A DNA stretch of 64,000 bases from Blasia pusilla (Eukaryota; Marchantiophyta; Marchantiopsida; Blasiales). Location of the stretch: NCBI GenBank assembly GCA_050084515.1, contig CM114272.1, forward strand, positions 20,894,001 to 20,958,000, written 5' to 3'. This document shows, piece by piece, positions 10,372 through 22,131 of this stretch (the stretch's first letter is position 1; every line of letters starts with the position of its first letter). Below the pieces are notes generated by a model. The model saw only the letters and a list, made by a program, of their open reading frames with translations, was not told where the DNA came from and did no database searches. The translations under genes and the position numbers were made by a program.

Positions 10372-11135
10372 TGTCGTGCGCATACACATCGCTACACAAC
10401 ATACGTCGCTCTCATCAAACATACACACAAACACGCACGATGCCATGCTAACTCATGGCATCCAAACAACGAGACGAGAAGTACCAAAATATCTCCAATA
10501 AATCGATGAAATCTCACGTCACATCTCACACCAAGCTCTCAATGGTGTGCACTCTCTCTCATGTCAAACCAAACCCACTCTCCTAATGAGAGGCTTGGGT
10601 TACACACAAGGCATGGAAGACCATAGCTGCGCCGCCTCATGCCAAGAGGTTCAACAAAGAGAGAATGAGCTCTCCAGCTCTCTCTCTTGGAGGTATACCC
10701 CCTTCCCTCTCCCAAGCTCTCTCCTCGGTAACCTATGTTTGCAAGTCACCTCCTTGGCTCTTGACCTGTTGTAGCAAGTCAAGGGCCACTTCCCAAAGTG
10801 GAAAGTCAACTCTACTCCAAATGGAAACTTACCTGGAATAGTAAGTTTCTATATATAGCTCTAAATGAGCCGGAACGAAGGGAAAAACTGCTCTCGCAGG
10901 TTATCTGTGGCTTCAGCAAGTCATCCTCAACCTATTGAGGCTGTCCTCCATTATCTCCAAAGGCGCTCTTCTTGATTTTGCCGATCTATCCTAAAAGACT
11001 TCACAACTATCGTGCGCATACACATCGCTACACAACATATATCACTCTCACCGAACGTACACACAAACACGCACGATCCCATGCTAACTCATGGCTTCCA
11101 AACAACAAGACGAGAAGTACCAAAATATCTCCAAT
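10372..11135 (-). repeat. 3' LTR of copy 3 with flanking module A on both sides
   Basis: The LTR body (about 10499-11005) is flanked on the outside by module A (10372-10498) and on the inside by a second copy of it (11006-11135). Both modules carry 'actcatggcatccaaacaac'. The same A-body-A order occurs in copy 2. Confidence 0.8.
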
Positions 11136-11315
11136 GGTCCCCCTAGTTGGTGGTTAGGTCCCTCTAACTCCAGATAGCCATCTATCCCTATCTAATATGA
11201 CATACATCTCTCAGACACTAAGAGCAAAAAGGTCGGGTGCTCATGTGGCCCCATCGTTAGTCGCCTTCTTGTCATCCATATCACAGACACAAATCGAAAT
11301 CTAGAACTACCTACT

Positions 11316-12830
11316 CTATGTACATCTGGGATACATCCATCGTCCCTGAGGAACCCTAGTGAGAGGTGGCATCAGACATGCCATATGCCACCCTCTCGAA
11401 CACCCATCATTGACTAGCATAGTGGCTGCACCACGGGCACAACCACACAACATACATTGCAAGTCTGCAAGAACTAGTGCTAAGGATTGGATCAAGTGTA
11501 CTATCAATGTTAGGAAGGTGACATGACGCACATGATCCTTCCAAACCATACCATCATGTCCCTCCAATAAGAGAACACCAAATGGAAAAACCTGACGTAC
11601 TCTCAAGATAGTGCGCCCTGCAATCACATCCAATGTCGTGGGTGCCATTTTCTACAAGTAGACATAGTCTCCCTGATGAAACCTCCGGATAGTAGGTTGA
11701 TAACCACCTCCCCAAATAGTCGCATACCTCAACGTATCGCTTTGTTGCGCAATCGCCAAGTTCTCAAATGCCATGGGCATCACTCTCCAAAAAAACTCAA
11801 CCCTCTGAGAACATGGTCGCATCCATACATAAGGGTCATCAAGGTTCAACACCTCACCAACATCTCGACAAATGGCCGAAGGTAAATCCAGATCTCCGCC
11901 ATAAAGTAGCAAGTACGGTGAGAAAGACGTTAAGGATGCCTCTCTGCTGAATATGTATTCCATCGCCAACCACGGAAACTAGAGGTCCCAATCTCCTAGG
12001 TGACCTCTGTGCAAGCCATACTTGCGCAATCCTCTCTTCACCATTAGCACAACCCTCTCCGCTAGTCCATCCGCCTCACGATGATCTCACGAAGTGGTGC
12101 GGTGGTCGATCAGTGCCTAATCATACAAGGCCTGAAACTCCCCGCAAAACTCCGTACCCCGGTCTGTCAACACCTCAGCTGGTGCGTCGTAATGACTCAA
12201 CACTCAATCTAGGAAGGCATACGCTACTCCCTCACTTGCTTTATCAGGGAATGCAACCAACTCTATCCACTTTGAGAAGTGCTCGACCATCACCAACACA
12301 TAACAACTATAGCGCTCCATCAAAGGTTAAGGTCCTGCAAAATCCAAACTCCATCTATAACCTAAACTCATGATCAAAAGTGGATGCAACTGTGGAGTCG
12401 AAGCATTGAACAATGCCCGGACCCGATCACAAACCATGCATCTGGCAACAAATTGTTGAACGTCATTCTGCATGCCTCGCAACCAATACTGTATCTGGAG
12501 CAATCTCTACGTCCGCTTCACTCTAAAATGACCCAACTCTTCGTGGGCATGATGCACCAAACGTGCTCTCTGTGAAGGATGAGGCACTACACGTACTCTA
12601 CCATCCTCCCATCCTCCCAAACTCGCAACACATGTGTCCCCTCCCACCGGAACTATCTGACTCATTGTAGGATCCGATCCCGCTCTCTAGTACCCACAGT
12701 GCTCGCGACGCTGCACAATGGGTGCTAGAGAGCGGCAATCGGCGGCGCATGGTGGCTATGGGCCTCACGGCATGATACTCGATCATCGTTGAGCGGCTAC
12801 CAATCACAACATAGCAAAGTGGAAAAGAAA
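11316..12830 (-). pseudogene. integrase and PHD finger remnant, copy 3
   Basis: The PHD finger (11316-11470) reads CMLC, NDGC, GWHMAC, WMYPRC, with two metal ligands changed (C to N, C to Y). Upstream lie the integrase C-terminus (LLLYGGDLDLPSAICRDVG, 11652-11969) and fragments of the catalytic core in several frames up to about 12575. 12600-12830 matches the RNase H-integrase linker. There are many stops. It is a relic, but it shows the PHD finger is a fixed part of the family. Confidence 0.8.
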
Positions 12831-12859
12831 CTGAGATCCCAGGAATCCAAAAAGGTCAC

Positions 12860-13686
12860 ATAGTTGAAGTGACGAGTTAACAAGTGGCGATGACTCCTAT
12901 GGACTCACCAAGTACTGCAACAACAGCCCTACCTTGCCTTAAACAGTGTCGGCGGCTGGACGCACTCCTGAACAACGGCAACGGAGGCAGCAGCAACAAG
13001 CGGCGGCAACTCGCGTTGGCGGCAGCGGCGGGGACTGGTAGTGGCAACAGCGACAGCGACAAGCGGACGAAGATAGCGGCATTGGCACAGATAGTGACGG
13101 CGCTGAAATCCAGCGCTGTCGCTGTCGTTGTCAGCGACAGCGCTGCCAATGGTGGCGACTGGTTTAGGGTTTGATAAATTTTACCCTAAAAATTGGCAGT
13201 TTGCAAAATTGGTCATAACTTTCTACTCGCAGCTCTAAATTGCGCACCATCTGTTGTACAACGTACACAACTTCATAATCTACAACAGAATTAAATTTTT
13301 TTTAATTGCACCTTCCAATAAAAACTGACAGGGACTATTGTAAAGCCCTTCAATCTGCTATCCTACAAGAAATTTGGCAGCGCTTCTGCGCTGATTTCTC
13401 CCAACAGAAATTTCAAACCTATAAAATCAGAAATCAATGAGGTACATGGTGCTCTTGAGAGCACCAGCATGGGGCAATCCGCCCCCATTCTCAATCTCTA
13501 AAGAAATTTGGCCAGCGCTTCCGCACGCCACTCTTCCACACGAGAAATCAACAAAGAAACAGAAAAATCAAGCGGGTCTGGCCCCGGTGAGCACTCCCAT
13601 GAGCCGCTGAATCGGGCACACGGTCTCCGACTTGCACCAACAGCGAGCACCTCCATTGAAACTCTCTCACTCCTTCATTCTCTCTT
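12860..13686 (-). other. 5' untranslated leader of copy 3
   Basis: This shares blocks with 60850-61546 of copy 2, including 'ggtttagggtttga' and the stretch around 13440-13500. It lies between the 5' LTR and the deletion point. The GC-rich, repetitive frame at 12884-13174 is not a credible gene. I could not find a convincing primer-binding site next to the LTR. Confidence 0.6.
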
Positions 13687-14201
13687 TGTAAATCGATGAA
13701 ATCTCACATCACATCTCACACCAAGCTCTCCATGGTGTGCACTCTCTCTCATGTCAAACCAAACCCACTCTCCTAATGAGAGGCTTGGGTTACACACACA
13801 AGGCAAGGAAGACCATAGCTGTGCCGCCTCATGCCAAGAGGTTCAACAAAGAGAGAATGAGCTTTCAAGCTCTCTCTCTCTTGGAGGTATAGCCCCTTCC
13901 CTCTTCCAAGCTCTCTCTTGGGTAACCTATGCTCAGAGGTCACCTCCTTGGCTCTTGATCTGCTGTAGCGGATCAAAGGCCACTTCCCAAAGTGGAAAGT
14001 CAACTATACTCCAAATGGAAACTTACCCGAAATAGTAAGTATATATATATATGGCTCCAAATGAGCCGAAACGAAGGGGAAACCTGCTCTCGTAAGTTAC
14101 TAGTGGCCTCAGCAAGTCATCCTTGACCTCCTAAGGCTATCCTCTAGTATCTTTGAAGGCGCTCTACTAGATGTCGCCGATCTATCCTAAAAGACGTGAC
14201 A
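13687..14201 (-). repeat. 5' LTR of copy 3
   Basis: A 515-bp LTR body from 'tgtaaatcga' to 'acgtgaca' on the plus strand, close to 61547-62049. It lacks module A on either side. The following bases 'actc' repeat the left flank of the element. Confidence 0.85.
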
Positions 14202-16682
14202 ACTCGTCTTGCATAAGCTTGCCTTTTTTGAACTTGGATGTGAACTCATGCTCATGCATCTCTCCCTCTCCCTTCACTCTTGAAAAGCAAGGGTACCCTA
14301 CGACCCTTCTCTCTCACTCTCATGCCACTTGCAAATCGCCCCTCTCTCACCTAGCCGTATCTAGTCTCTAAACTCAAGCCGTTAATTGCTCCTCTTTCTC
14401 AAGTCCTTTCTGGTCTTTGCTCATGCTGTCGTAGCTACTTCTCTCACGCTACCAAACCCCTTCGCATTTTTGTTCACGCCCCTTTCCTCTCTAAACTCAC
14501 GCCCCTACCTCTCTTCGTTCACGCATCGTCTCTTTGCCTCATGCTCTCTGGACTTTGCTCTCGCCACCTTAAATAATTTAGTTCTTGATTGCATTTAAGT
14601 CTATTTATATTTATATTATTATGTATTGAGATTATTTAATATTCATGATCTCTGATTCAATGAAAGAAAATTTACAATATAGTATGGATTCCTTCATTAT
14701 TCAACTTACAACAGAAAACATTAATAGAAAATAAAATTTTAAAAAAAGAAATGAATAAAATATTATTTTCTTGAATAATTTAATTGAATAAACATAATTA
14801 CGTTTTCTTATACACATGTGTGAAAAAATGACTTGGATCACTACACTAGTCATGGGATATAATTACTTTTATATGACTAAGTCATTTTCTAATACTATTT
14901 GAGTCGTTACATTATGATTGATTTAGTTAAATTTCTAAGTCATACAAAATGACTAAACCGGAAGAGTTCTATTTTCATTCATTTTGTGCATGTCAATCTT
15001 AGTCAAGTCATAAAACCTATAGTTTTCTTCTAGTGTTATTGGTACAAGGACTTAAGCGGATAGAGAGGAAGAGTATTCCCCCCTCCCCCCACCTTCCTCT
15101 TATAGGTACTTCTTGGGTTCTCCGGTGGAATCCCACCTTCCCTACTGTCCCCCTCAAGCCCTTGATTTTGGCCCTTGATCCAAATGTGGTTTGCAATGCG
15201 CAGACTGGCGTTTGACTTGTTATCCATCAAAGTGGCTTGGTAGAGGCTTCTTGCACATTATATTATGAAACTCTTCGCTCTCCAATGCATCTCGGAGCTT
15301 GGACCCGTGTTTCATGTGTCTTATGCATGGCTAGCACCCATCTTGATTCCTTGTTTGGCGTCTTATGGTTGTCTTGATTGCCACCCTTTGCACTTTGTGA
15401 CTAGTTTCATGGCATCTCATTCATCTTGACTACTCACGTGTTCCTTGCTTCTTGCCCTTGACTTGGTGCTTTGCTCCAAGGTCTCAAACCTTGCTTGCCT
15501 TGCCTTTGTTCTCGAAAGTGGATACACCCCTTTCCCATCCAAGGCAAGTCATAAGACAAGTATGTATCTCATCTAGTGTTAGTCCCACATCAGGTTCTGT
15601 CACCCTTCCTAGTCTTGCGACTAGCTAGTCTACGTTTCGACTTTGGTGGGTCACACTAAGGTCTTTTCTCCTCGGACCTACGATCGTGACTCACTTCTAG
15701 GTTCCATGCTAGTGTGGGTGCCATAGACTTAGCTATTCGTAACCATCGGCAATTAAAATTTCTCGAGAGAAGTCTTACACAAAGTCACTTGTGCTATGAA
15801 GCATTGTTCTATTGTTGTGATATCATGATAAAGCTTGATTCGCTTACTCCATTAGCTTGGTAAGATGTTTATGAGGTGGAAGAATCAAATACTATCCTAA
15901 GGTTGATAGATAGATGATTTCGGAGAACCATGAGTGAATCGAAGGTTGAATAAGTAAACAAATACGTTCTTTGCAATGACAAGAGAATGCATACATGAGC
16001 TTCAAAATAAACCCAATTGCATGAGGAACTTGGTGCTAATGAGAAGAAGGTATTCCCCTAATTTTCGACTTGGGTTGCTACGAGATTGGAGAGGAAGCTC
16101 ATAGAAAGGACTGATCATTGTGGATGAGGACACAAAGGCTCTTGTGCAAGGACCTTGTCTAGGTGCACTTAAGTCTAATGCAATATGGGAAGGTAGGAAA
16201 TATGTACGCGTGAATAAGCTTGACCAATTAAAAAACAACATGGATTCAAGAGTAGTTACATTGTAGTTGTGGGTGGAAATAAGATCAACTTGGTGCCATA
16301 CCCCAATAACATTTAAGAGCTATTTTAGTAGGACTTCCTCAAATTTAAAGTTGTGGTAGAGGTGTGATTGGTACAAAGTCTTGATGGATGTTCCAGTTAC
16401 TCGGAGGACTCTAGTCTATGATGAGTGTGGTTTCTTTTGAGTGAGGCAATGATTTTCTCCTACCACTATTGATGAACCTTTTGTGTATCCCTTTTAGTGT
16501 GATCATGTTTTTCTTCATACAATCTTTGTGAGAGAGGATAGTTCTATTTTGTCCCAATAGATATACACGAGAGCATGTAAGGATGACATGTGTTTGAGAA
16601 TATTTGATGAGGGACATTACACCCTAGACGCACAAGAACCTACTACTATCAACTTATTAATAATTTTTAAGCATCTCCATTT
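14202..16682. other. intergenic, no gene recognised
   Basis: 14210-14600 is pyrimidine-rich and 14590-15000 AT-rich. 15000-16640 has normal composition but only short frames without domain patterns. No RNA gene is visible. Confidence 0.5.
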
Positions 16683-16725
16683 AACAGAAATGTTACGGTT
16701 GGGCACCAACCGTAACATTTCTGTT
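16683..16725. repeat. perfect 20-bp inverted repeat with 3-nt loop
   Basis: Arms at 16683-16702 and 16706-16725 are perfectly complementary, with loop 'gca'. It lies 63 bp left of the Mutator-like element's target duplication. It could be a foldback remnant or a hairpin RNA. Confidence 0.9.
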
Positions 16726-16795
16726 ACGGTTCTAAGGCTCCACTAATTTAATTTTTTCTAGAGAGCAAGGCACGACAAATCTCCTTTCCGAGGTT

Positions 16796-16905
16796 CGAAA
16801 GCCATAGATAGCCGCGGCCATGCGTTTAAGGCCGCGTAGACTAGGCCTTAGGTGCAGGTGGTTCGGCACGGGACTAGGGTCGGAAATACCGGCAGCGGAC
16901 AGCGG
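16796..16905 (+). repeat. left terminal inverted repeat of the MULE
   Basis: 110 bp matching the reverse complement of 29661-29770 with six mismatches. It is followed on its inner side by a GGAC-type tandem array (16918-17040), as is the right end. Confidence 0.95.
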
Positions 16906-16917
16906 ATATCGACCTTC

Positions 16918-17040
16918 AAGGACGGATGGACGGTTGGACGGACGTATGGACGGACGGACGGACGGAGCTTCGGATGGACGGACGGACGGACCCCAGACGG
17001 AAGGACGTATGGACGAACGGACGGAATAAATTCCGTCCGT
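16918..17040 (+). repeat. GGAC tandem array inside the left TIR
   Basis: Repeats of 'ggac' with variants (ggatggac, cgtatggac). The mirror array at 29576-29640 has 'gtcc' repeats. All six frames stay open here because of the repeat, giving false ORFs rich in D-G-R-T or R-P-S-V. Confidence 0.9.
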
Positions 17041-17107
17041 GTAGTTTTCCGTTCCGTATCACACTCCGTCCGTTCGTAATTCCGTTCCGTATTGCAGTCC
17101 GTCCCCT

Positions 17108-17148
17108 CACCCATACTCTCCCGTCAAGATGGCGGGAGAGTATGGGTG
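17108..17148. repeat. inverted repeat within the MULE left arm
   Basis: Arms of 16 bp (17108-17123 and 17133-17148) around a 9-nt loop. A third copy of the arm, 'catactctcccgtc', follows at about 17165. Confidence 0.85.
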
Positions 17149-17182
17149 AGTATGGAATTTGTTTCATACTCTCCCGTCGTCG

Positions 17183-17321
17183 GTTCACCATGCGGATTAG
17201 CAAATGCTTCAGAACCGCTCTTCGTGTTAGGGCGGGTTCACCATGCGGATTAGCAAATGCATCAGTACCGCTGTTCGTGTTAGGGTGGGTTTACCATGTG
17301 GATTAGCAAATGCTTCAGAGG
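17183..17321 (+). repeat. 53-bp tandem repeat, about 2.6 copies
   Basis: Units start at 17183, 17236 and 17289, each with 'accatg' followed by 'ggattagcaaatgc'. It lies in the subterminal region of the MULE. Confidence 0.85.
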
Positions 17322-18081
17322 AAGATAGGATTAGCGAGGATCAGACAGGGAGGTTCGGGAAGGTTGGATGAGTGAGTATTAAGAATCAATTTTCGGATTA
17401 AGAAGAGCCTTCGTCGATCAGGGATTGGATGTTCCGAAATGTTCGGGCATTGGATCTGAATAGCTGCGTGTTTGGATTAGCTAAACGTAGAAGAAAAAAC
17501 CATAGTCTGACGGATAAAAAGGCTCCAATCTATTTGGCTCCAAGCTGAACATTCTACTTGACTTGAGTACGTTTTATAGTATTATTAGTGGCGATTAAGA
17601 ATCATTTTCGGATTAAGAAGATTTCGGATTCCTAAACGTTCGGGCATTGGATTAGCTTCGTGTTTGGATTAGTTAAACGTAGAAAATAAAACCAGAGTTA
17701 CTTCAAGCTTTTGACGGATAAAGAAGGCTCCCATCTGTTCGGTGCGCAGAGCGAATGAGCTGAACCTCAACCTGAGTACGGTTTATACTATGATTTGAAA
17801 GGTATGTATCTCTACCCCTCAAATTTGTTTTTTGTAGTGGCAGCACAAGCTGGTTTCTTGTTCTGCCCTTTGTTTGATCAGAAGAAGTCTTCCCTTAAAC
17901 TTGAGTTTATGTATTTGAAAGCATGTTGTACCTCACTGCTAGGATTTCACTGATATATGAATGATACTAAGTATCGCTAAGTAATCCCTATGCATGCTTC
18001 GTGTGTTTTTGGTAATTAGGAGGAAATCTGCATGTCCGAACATAGACCTCATTGTGTTCTTCTTTTCTTCTTGTGATTGGC

Positions 18082-20970
18082 AGCTTCTCAAAGCCCTCGC
18101 AAATCTGTATCCACTCTGTCACCATGGTGAATTACAAAAATATTCCACTACATTACAATGTGATACTATCCAGACCCCATCGCCTGGTCCTTTTTTAAGA
18201 GAACACCTCATTTGGTATGGTGACCGAAAGGAGGCATGGATTTCTGCTGAAAGGGTACATGACTTCATCCGTGGTGAAGAATATAGACCGCATTATCAGA
18301 CTACTTTCCGAATCAGCAAGACTGATAAATCAGGACACAAGAGTCTTACCATTCGATATTGGTGCGCATATGGACCGCATGATTGTAGGGGTTCGGTTTG
18401 GACATCTTTTCCCAACAAGGTCTTTGACCCTAACATTCGTCGTATAGGGGGCAAGGGTAGCAGGCCAAAAAACGAGAGCACACGCCTTGGACTATCTCAA
18501 GGACGCGGATGCCAATTTCACTTCGTTGTAGTCTATCCATCAGATCGTGCTGGTTTCTGTATGATAAGGCATCTTCATTCAAACCATGTGGACAAGGAAG
18601 GTCGGATATGCCATGGTGACTTGGATAAGACAGTAGATATTGCAAATGCAATTGTCGCCCCGAAACTAAGTTTGCACTGTAGGGATTTTGTAGAGCGCTT
18701 GTTACGAGTGAATGTAAGCCCCAAGAATATCATGAAAGAGCATAGGAGGTGGATTCGCGTACACATCCGTGAAAACCCCAATCAGAAACATGCATGGGGT
18801 AGGGACGCCATGCTCAAGCATCAAGACATACTAAATATTAAGCATTCTATGCAGAGTCAATGCGTTTATCTTCATCGGTAACCATTCCCTTTTGTGCGAT
18901 TTTTCTTACTTACACCCTGGTGCCTGTTTTCATTTGTCTTCTATTCTGAACATTATGTTATGTGTGTTCACATTATCAATTATTCACATTGCTGGGTTTT
19001 GATAAGTTCCAGAATGGCCTGCCATTGGTATGGGCAATCCTACAACGACATCAACACAAAGATCTGGTAGAGACCTTGTCGCAAATCAAGGACTGGGCAC
19101 AGAGGAATATACACTCGAGCATGCAAGATATAGAGGCAAATGAATGGAAGCCTTCATGCTTCATTGTGGATGACTCGAAAGAGGAACAATCTGCTATCCG
19201 AAATGTATTTCCAGGTGTCCCTATTGACCTCTGCCTATGGCATGTTCGCAAGAACTGGTTAAAGAATCTGCATCAACGAGTGCGTTGTCCAATTACAAAA
19301 GCGGACATGAATAGAGACTTGGGTGGTGTAATGTACTCACGTGATGAAGGTATATCATCAACCACCCTGATAGTACACTTACATGCTTTTCTCTTTCCCT
19401 GGATGGTTTCCTCCACATACCGCTCATTGACTAATAAATAATTTGCATATGCCATTGCAGATCCCATCGACGCCTCCTATCGGTTCATGCGCAAGTGGGT
19501 TGGATCATAACGACACTTTGTGAAGTACTATGGAAGCTACTGGCATCCAAAAATTTTGAACTAGGCCATGGGATACCGCAAGCACGCAAGGTCCAACCAA
19601 GATACGAACGCTGCAATCGAAAGGTGGCACCACACTCTAAAAATGCACCTAGCGTCCAGCATGCCCACCAAGCCAACAAGAAAACTGATATGGCTTGTGC
19701 AAATGCTCACTGGTGAGATAGAAGATTTCTTCTGGTACCTAGGCTTCTTGAAACGAGAAGGCATGGTGAGAAACAAGGCCATACAAAAAGTTATGCTCAT
19801 GGCAATTAAAAGGGCAAATGACATACCGAATAATCATGTCACATTTGATTTGGTAGATGGGAGGAAATGTGCGAAGGTGAAAAGTATTTCAAAGCCAGAT
19901 GTTTGGCATGATGTGGTCGACTACGATACAAGAGATGTTGCTTGTACATGTCCTCGTGCCAACGAAGGGTTCACTTGTAAACATCAGGTCTGTCTTCATA
20001 CCCGTCTTTGATGTGATTCAGGGTCTTTACATCAGATTTCAGCAAGCTGAATTCCATCTGTTTTAACACACTCCGTCTGCAGGTAAAATGTCTTCTCCTC
20101 TGTGGCCACACAGAAGTTCAGTTGTTGTCTTGCTTAGGAACTCGCTTTGGAAGCAGAGTGGGTGGGTTTGAAAAATTGGTGCAAGAGCCACACAAGGATG
20201 AATTACATGATGAAGATCAGGAACACGAAGATGGAGATATTGGGCATGAAGGACAAGACCATGTGCTTGCTGAACCTACAGGAAGAGATCCGCCACCAAA
20301 AACCACCACCAAGGATGTTCGAGACATCATGGAGAAATGCCTAAACGCTACCCTTGGGGTTCCATTCTTAGATATGCTCCTAGAACACTTGTTTCAACTA
20401 GTGCAGAAGGATTTAGATTCAGTTTTGAACCTCAAGGCCAGGGTAGAGACTAACACTCACGTTGAAGGTAATGCTAATGACATTGCCACACACTTTCCTG
20501 AGCCGTTTGTGGGGAATGAATCACAGAACCGTAGCCTGCGTAGGCACCTGAATTGGCTAGACCGCTTGCATTTAAAACGAAGGTCTCGTGGTCCTGTTAG
20601 AACTCAGCCGAGTTTCGAAGAGCACCAAGTGGAATCCTTCCACAGAGTGAGGAAAACTAAGTTTTTGAACATGGAGGCAGAAATGGAAGGGTCGGCATGT
20701 ATTAGTTTGGACCTGGTGGCTCTATTGAGCCAAGTTGATGAGAACCCGTCCCATGGCTTAAACGCAGATTCCCAATGGCCTCTGGTAAACAGCACACCTC
20801 ATAGTACATACAGGTCTGCGAGTGTCTCAAAGAGGACAAAAGTGGACATTATGCTTGATAGCCTTGCTGATTCATCTATTCCATTAGATTGTGAATTACA
20901 CCCTGGAGCTATAGGAGAAACCAATGACGCCCTAATTATCTTGGACTCTCAAGAAGAAACTCTTGTGTGA
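18082..20970 (+). pseudogene. MULE transposase with SWIM zinc finger
   Basis: The gene would cut and join the element ends. Exon 1 (about 18082-18877, donor 'gtaacc') encodes an N-terminal zinc-binding region with YWCAYGPHDC and a helical part. Exon 2 (around 18970-19350, donor 'gtatat') has TLLGFDKFQNGLPLVWAI and FIVDDSKEEQSAIRNVFP...LCLWHVRKNW, the D and the C-x2-H of the MULE domain. Exon 3 starts after an 'ag' near 19460 and carries ERWHHTLK and the SWIM finger CTCP...CKH (near 19950-19985). Exon 4 (20082-20970) completes SWIM and adds an acidic then basic tail ending DSQEETLV. In-frame TAA at 19508 and TAG at 19562 break exon 3, and the exon carrying the first catalytic Asp is not visible. 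The start is uncertain: 'ag' at 18080 or an ATG at 17994. Confidence 0.75.
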
Positions 20971-21660
20971 AAGCCAATTCAATCTCCTTAAATACTGTGA
21001 AGTAAAGCGTTGTAACGTTTTGTAACACGAAGTAGGAGGTGTTACACGGGAACACATGATATACAGTGTTCTGCATGTTTTTAAATCGAACACCTGAAAA
21101 CATGTGTTCATCCCTTATTATGTTGTGCATTCTTGAATAAAACCTTTTGAATCAAGTTTGGTTTCTACCGCGATGGCAGCTCTGACAAGATCCCATTCGG
21201 ATCCCGTGGGCATTTTTGAATCTCATTTATGCACTTCTCAAGCCGGTCGGGCAAGCATACCTCGCGCGCGCGCACCATTCCACATCGGAGGCTTAACCAC
21301 GTACAGGGGGGCGTAGCTATACTGCGTCGTGTTCCATGCCGTAGAGGCAAAACACCGCCACTTTCGTCATAAAGAGATTCCTCTAAACTATTTGTAACTA
21401 AAGAAGATAGGCTTGACTAGAAAAAAACGCTTTGGACACGCTCCCAACCCTACCCTCGAGCCATGTCCCTCTTCGTAAAGTTTTAGCGGCGTCGACCCTA
21501 CCATAGCTAACTTAGTTGACCCTAAATTCGTCGCTAAAATAATCATGTGAAACAAATAGCCGTTAAATAATGTTGAAGTGCAACAACGACTTGTCTATAA
21601 TACGCGTATGCGGTGATATGTAGTGAAACAAAGCATATGCAAGATGAACATCACAGCTCC

Positions 21661-21728
21661 AGTGTTCATCTTGTTGAACACCTCACAAAAAAGTGTTCCA
21701 AGTCCATGGATATGTACTAGGCCATGTT
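21661..21728 (+). repeat. 68-bp direct repeat, copy 1
   Basis: Nearly identical to 27771-27837 (shared core 'agtgttcatcttgttgaaca'). The copies are 6.1 kb apart within the MULE and may mark an internal duplication or two captured copies of one sequence. Confidence 0.85.
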
Positions 21729-21840
21729 TAGAACCTCAACAAGTATAGAAGACCATCGTTACAAACCTAACATACTGATTTAGATTGTGGGCGAGTGGTG
21801 GCCGGTTGGTTGAATGCGATAAGTGTGTGAAAATGTCGGG

Positions 21841-22131
21841 ACAGAAACAGATTGTCGACAGGAGTTGCCTGAAAGGGTTGAATGCGATAAGCCATAGAAA
21901 ATGTCACCCATACATTGGGAACAACACATATCACAGTATGCACTTCGACTTTTCATAAAAAAGGCAATTGCAGAGTACAAGTGTGATTTCTTAAGTTACA
22001 TCTAACCCTGTGGCAACCCGGGAGGAAAGGGATTGCAACACAGAAAAAGAGTGTCGACAGAAACAGATTGTCGACAGGAGTTGCCTGAAAGGGTTGAATA
22101 CGATAAGCCATAGAAAATTTCACCCATACAT
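21841..22131 (+). repeat. 75-bp direct repeat pair
   Basis: Units 21841-21915 and 22057-22131 differ at a few positions. Each starts 'acagaaacagattgtcgaca' and ends 'cacccatacat'. Confidence 0.9.

Larger units (their letters stand above)
10372..14201 (-). mobile_element. retroelement copy 3: deletion derivative of the DNMT/PHD family
   Basis: A minus-strand copy of about 3.8 kb bounded by TG...CA ends and a 4-bp direct repeat 'actc' on both sides (10368-10371 and 14202-14205). Left to right on the plus strand it holds module A, LTR body, a second module A, PHD finger, integrase, a piece of the RNase H-integrase linker, untranslated leader, and the 5' LTR. Gag, protease, methyltransferase and reverse transcriptase are missing. 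The join lies near 12830, between linker and leader. It could have moved only with proteins supplied in trans. Confidence 0.85.

Noticed and set aside
10521-11157. Short frames repeated at several loci (starting MHSLSCQTKP or MSNQTHSP)
   Set aside because: They are chance open frames in the LTR and its terminal module, found in every copy and on both strands.
12877-13174. Open frames on both strands of the copy 3 leader
   Set aside because: The sequence is repetitive and GC-rich, and it aligns with the untranslated leader of copy 2.
13600-13700. tRNA primer-binding site next to the 5' LTRs
   Set aside because: The sequences inside the LTRs of copies 2 and 3 differ, and neither matches a tRNA 3' end that I can identify with confidence.
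16820-17306. Overlapping open frames rich in D-G-R-T or R-P-S-V at both MULE ends (also 29179-29746)
   Set aside because: They are translations of the GGAC/GTCC tandem arrays, open in all frames, with no domain pattern.
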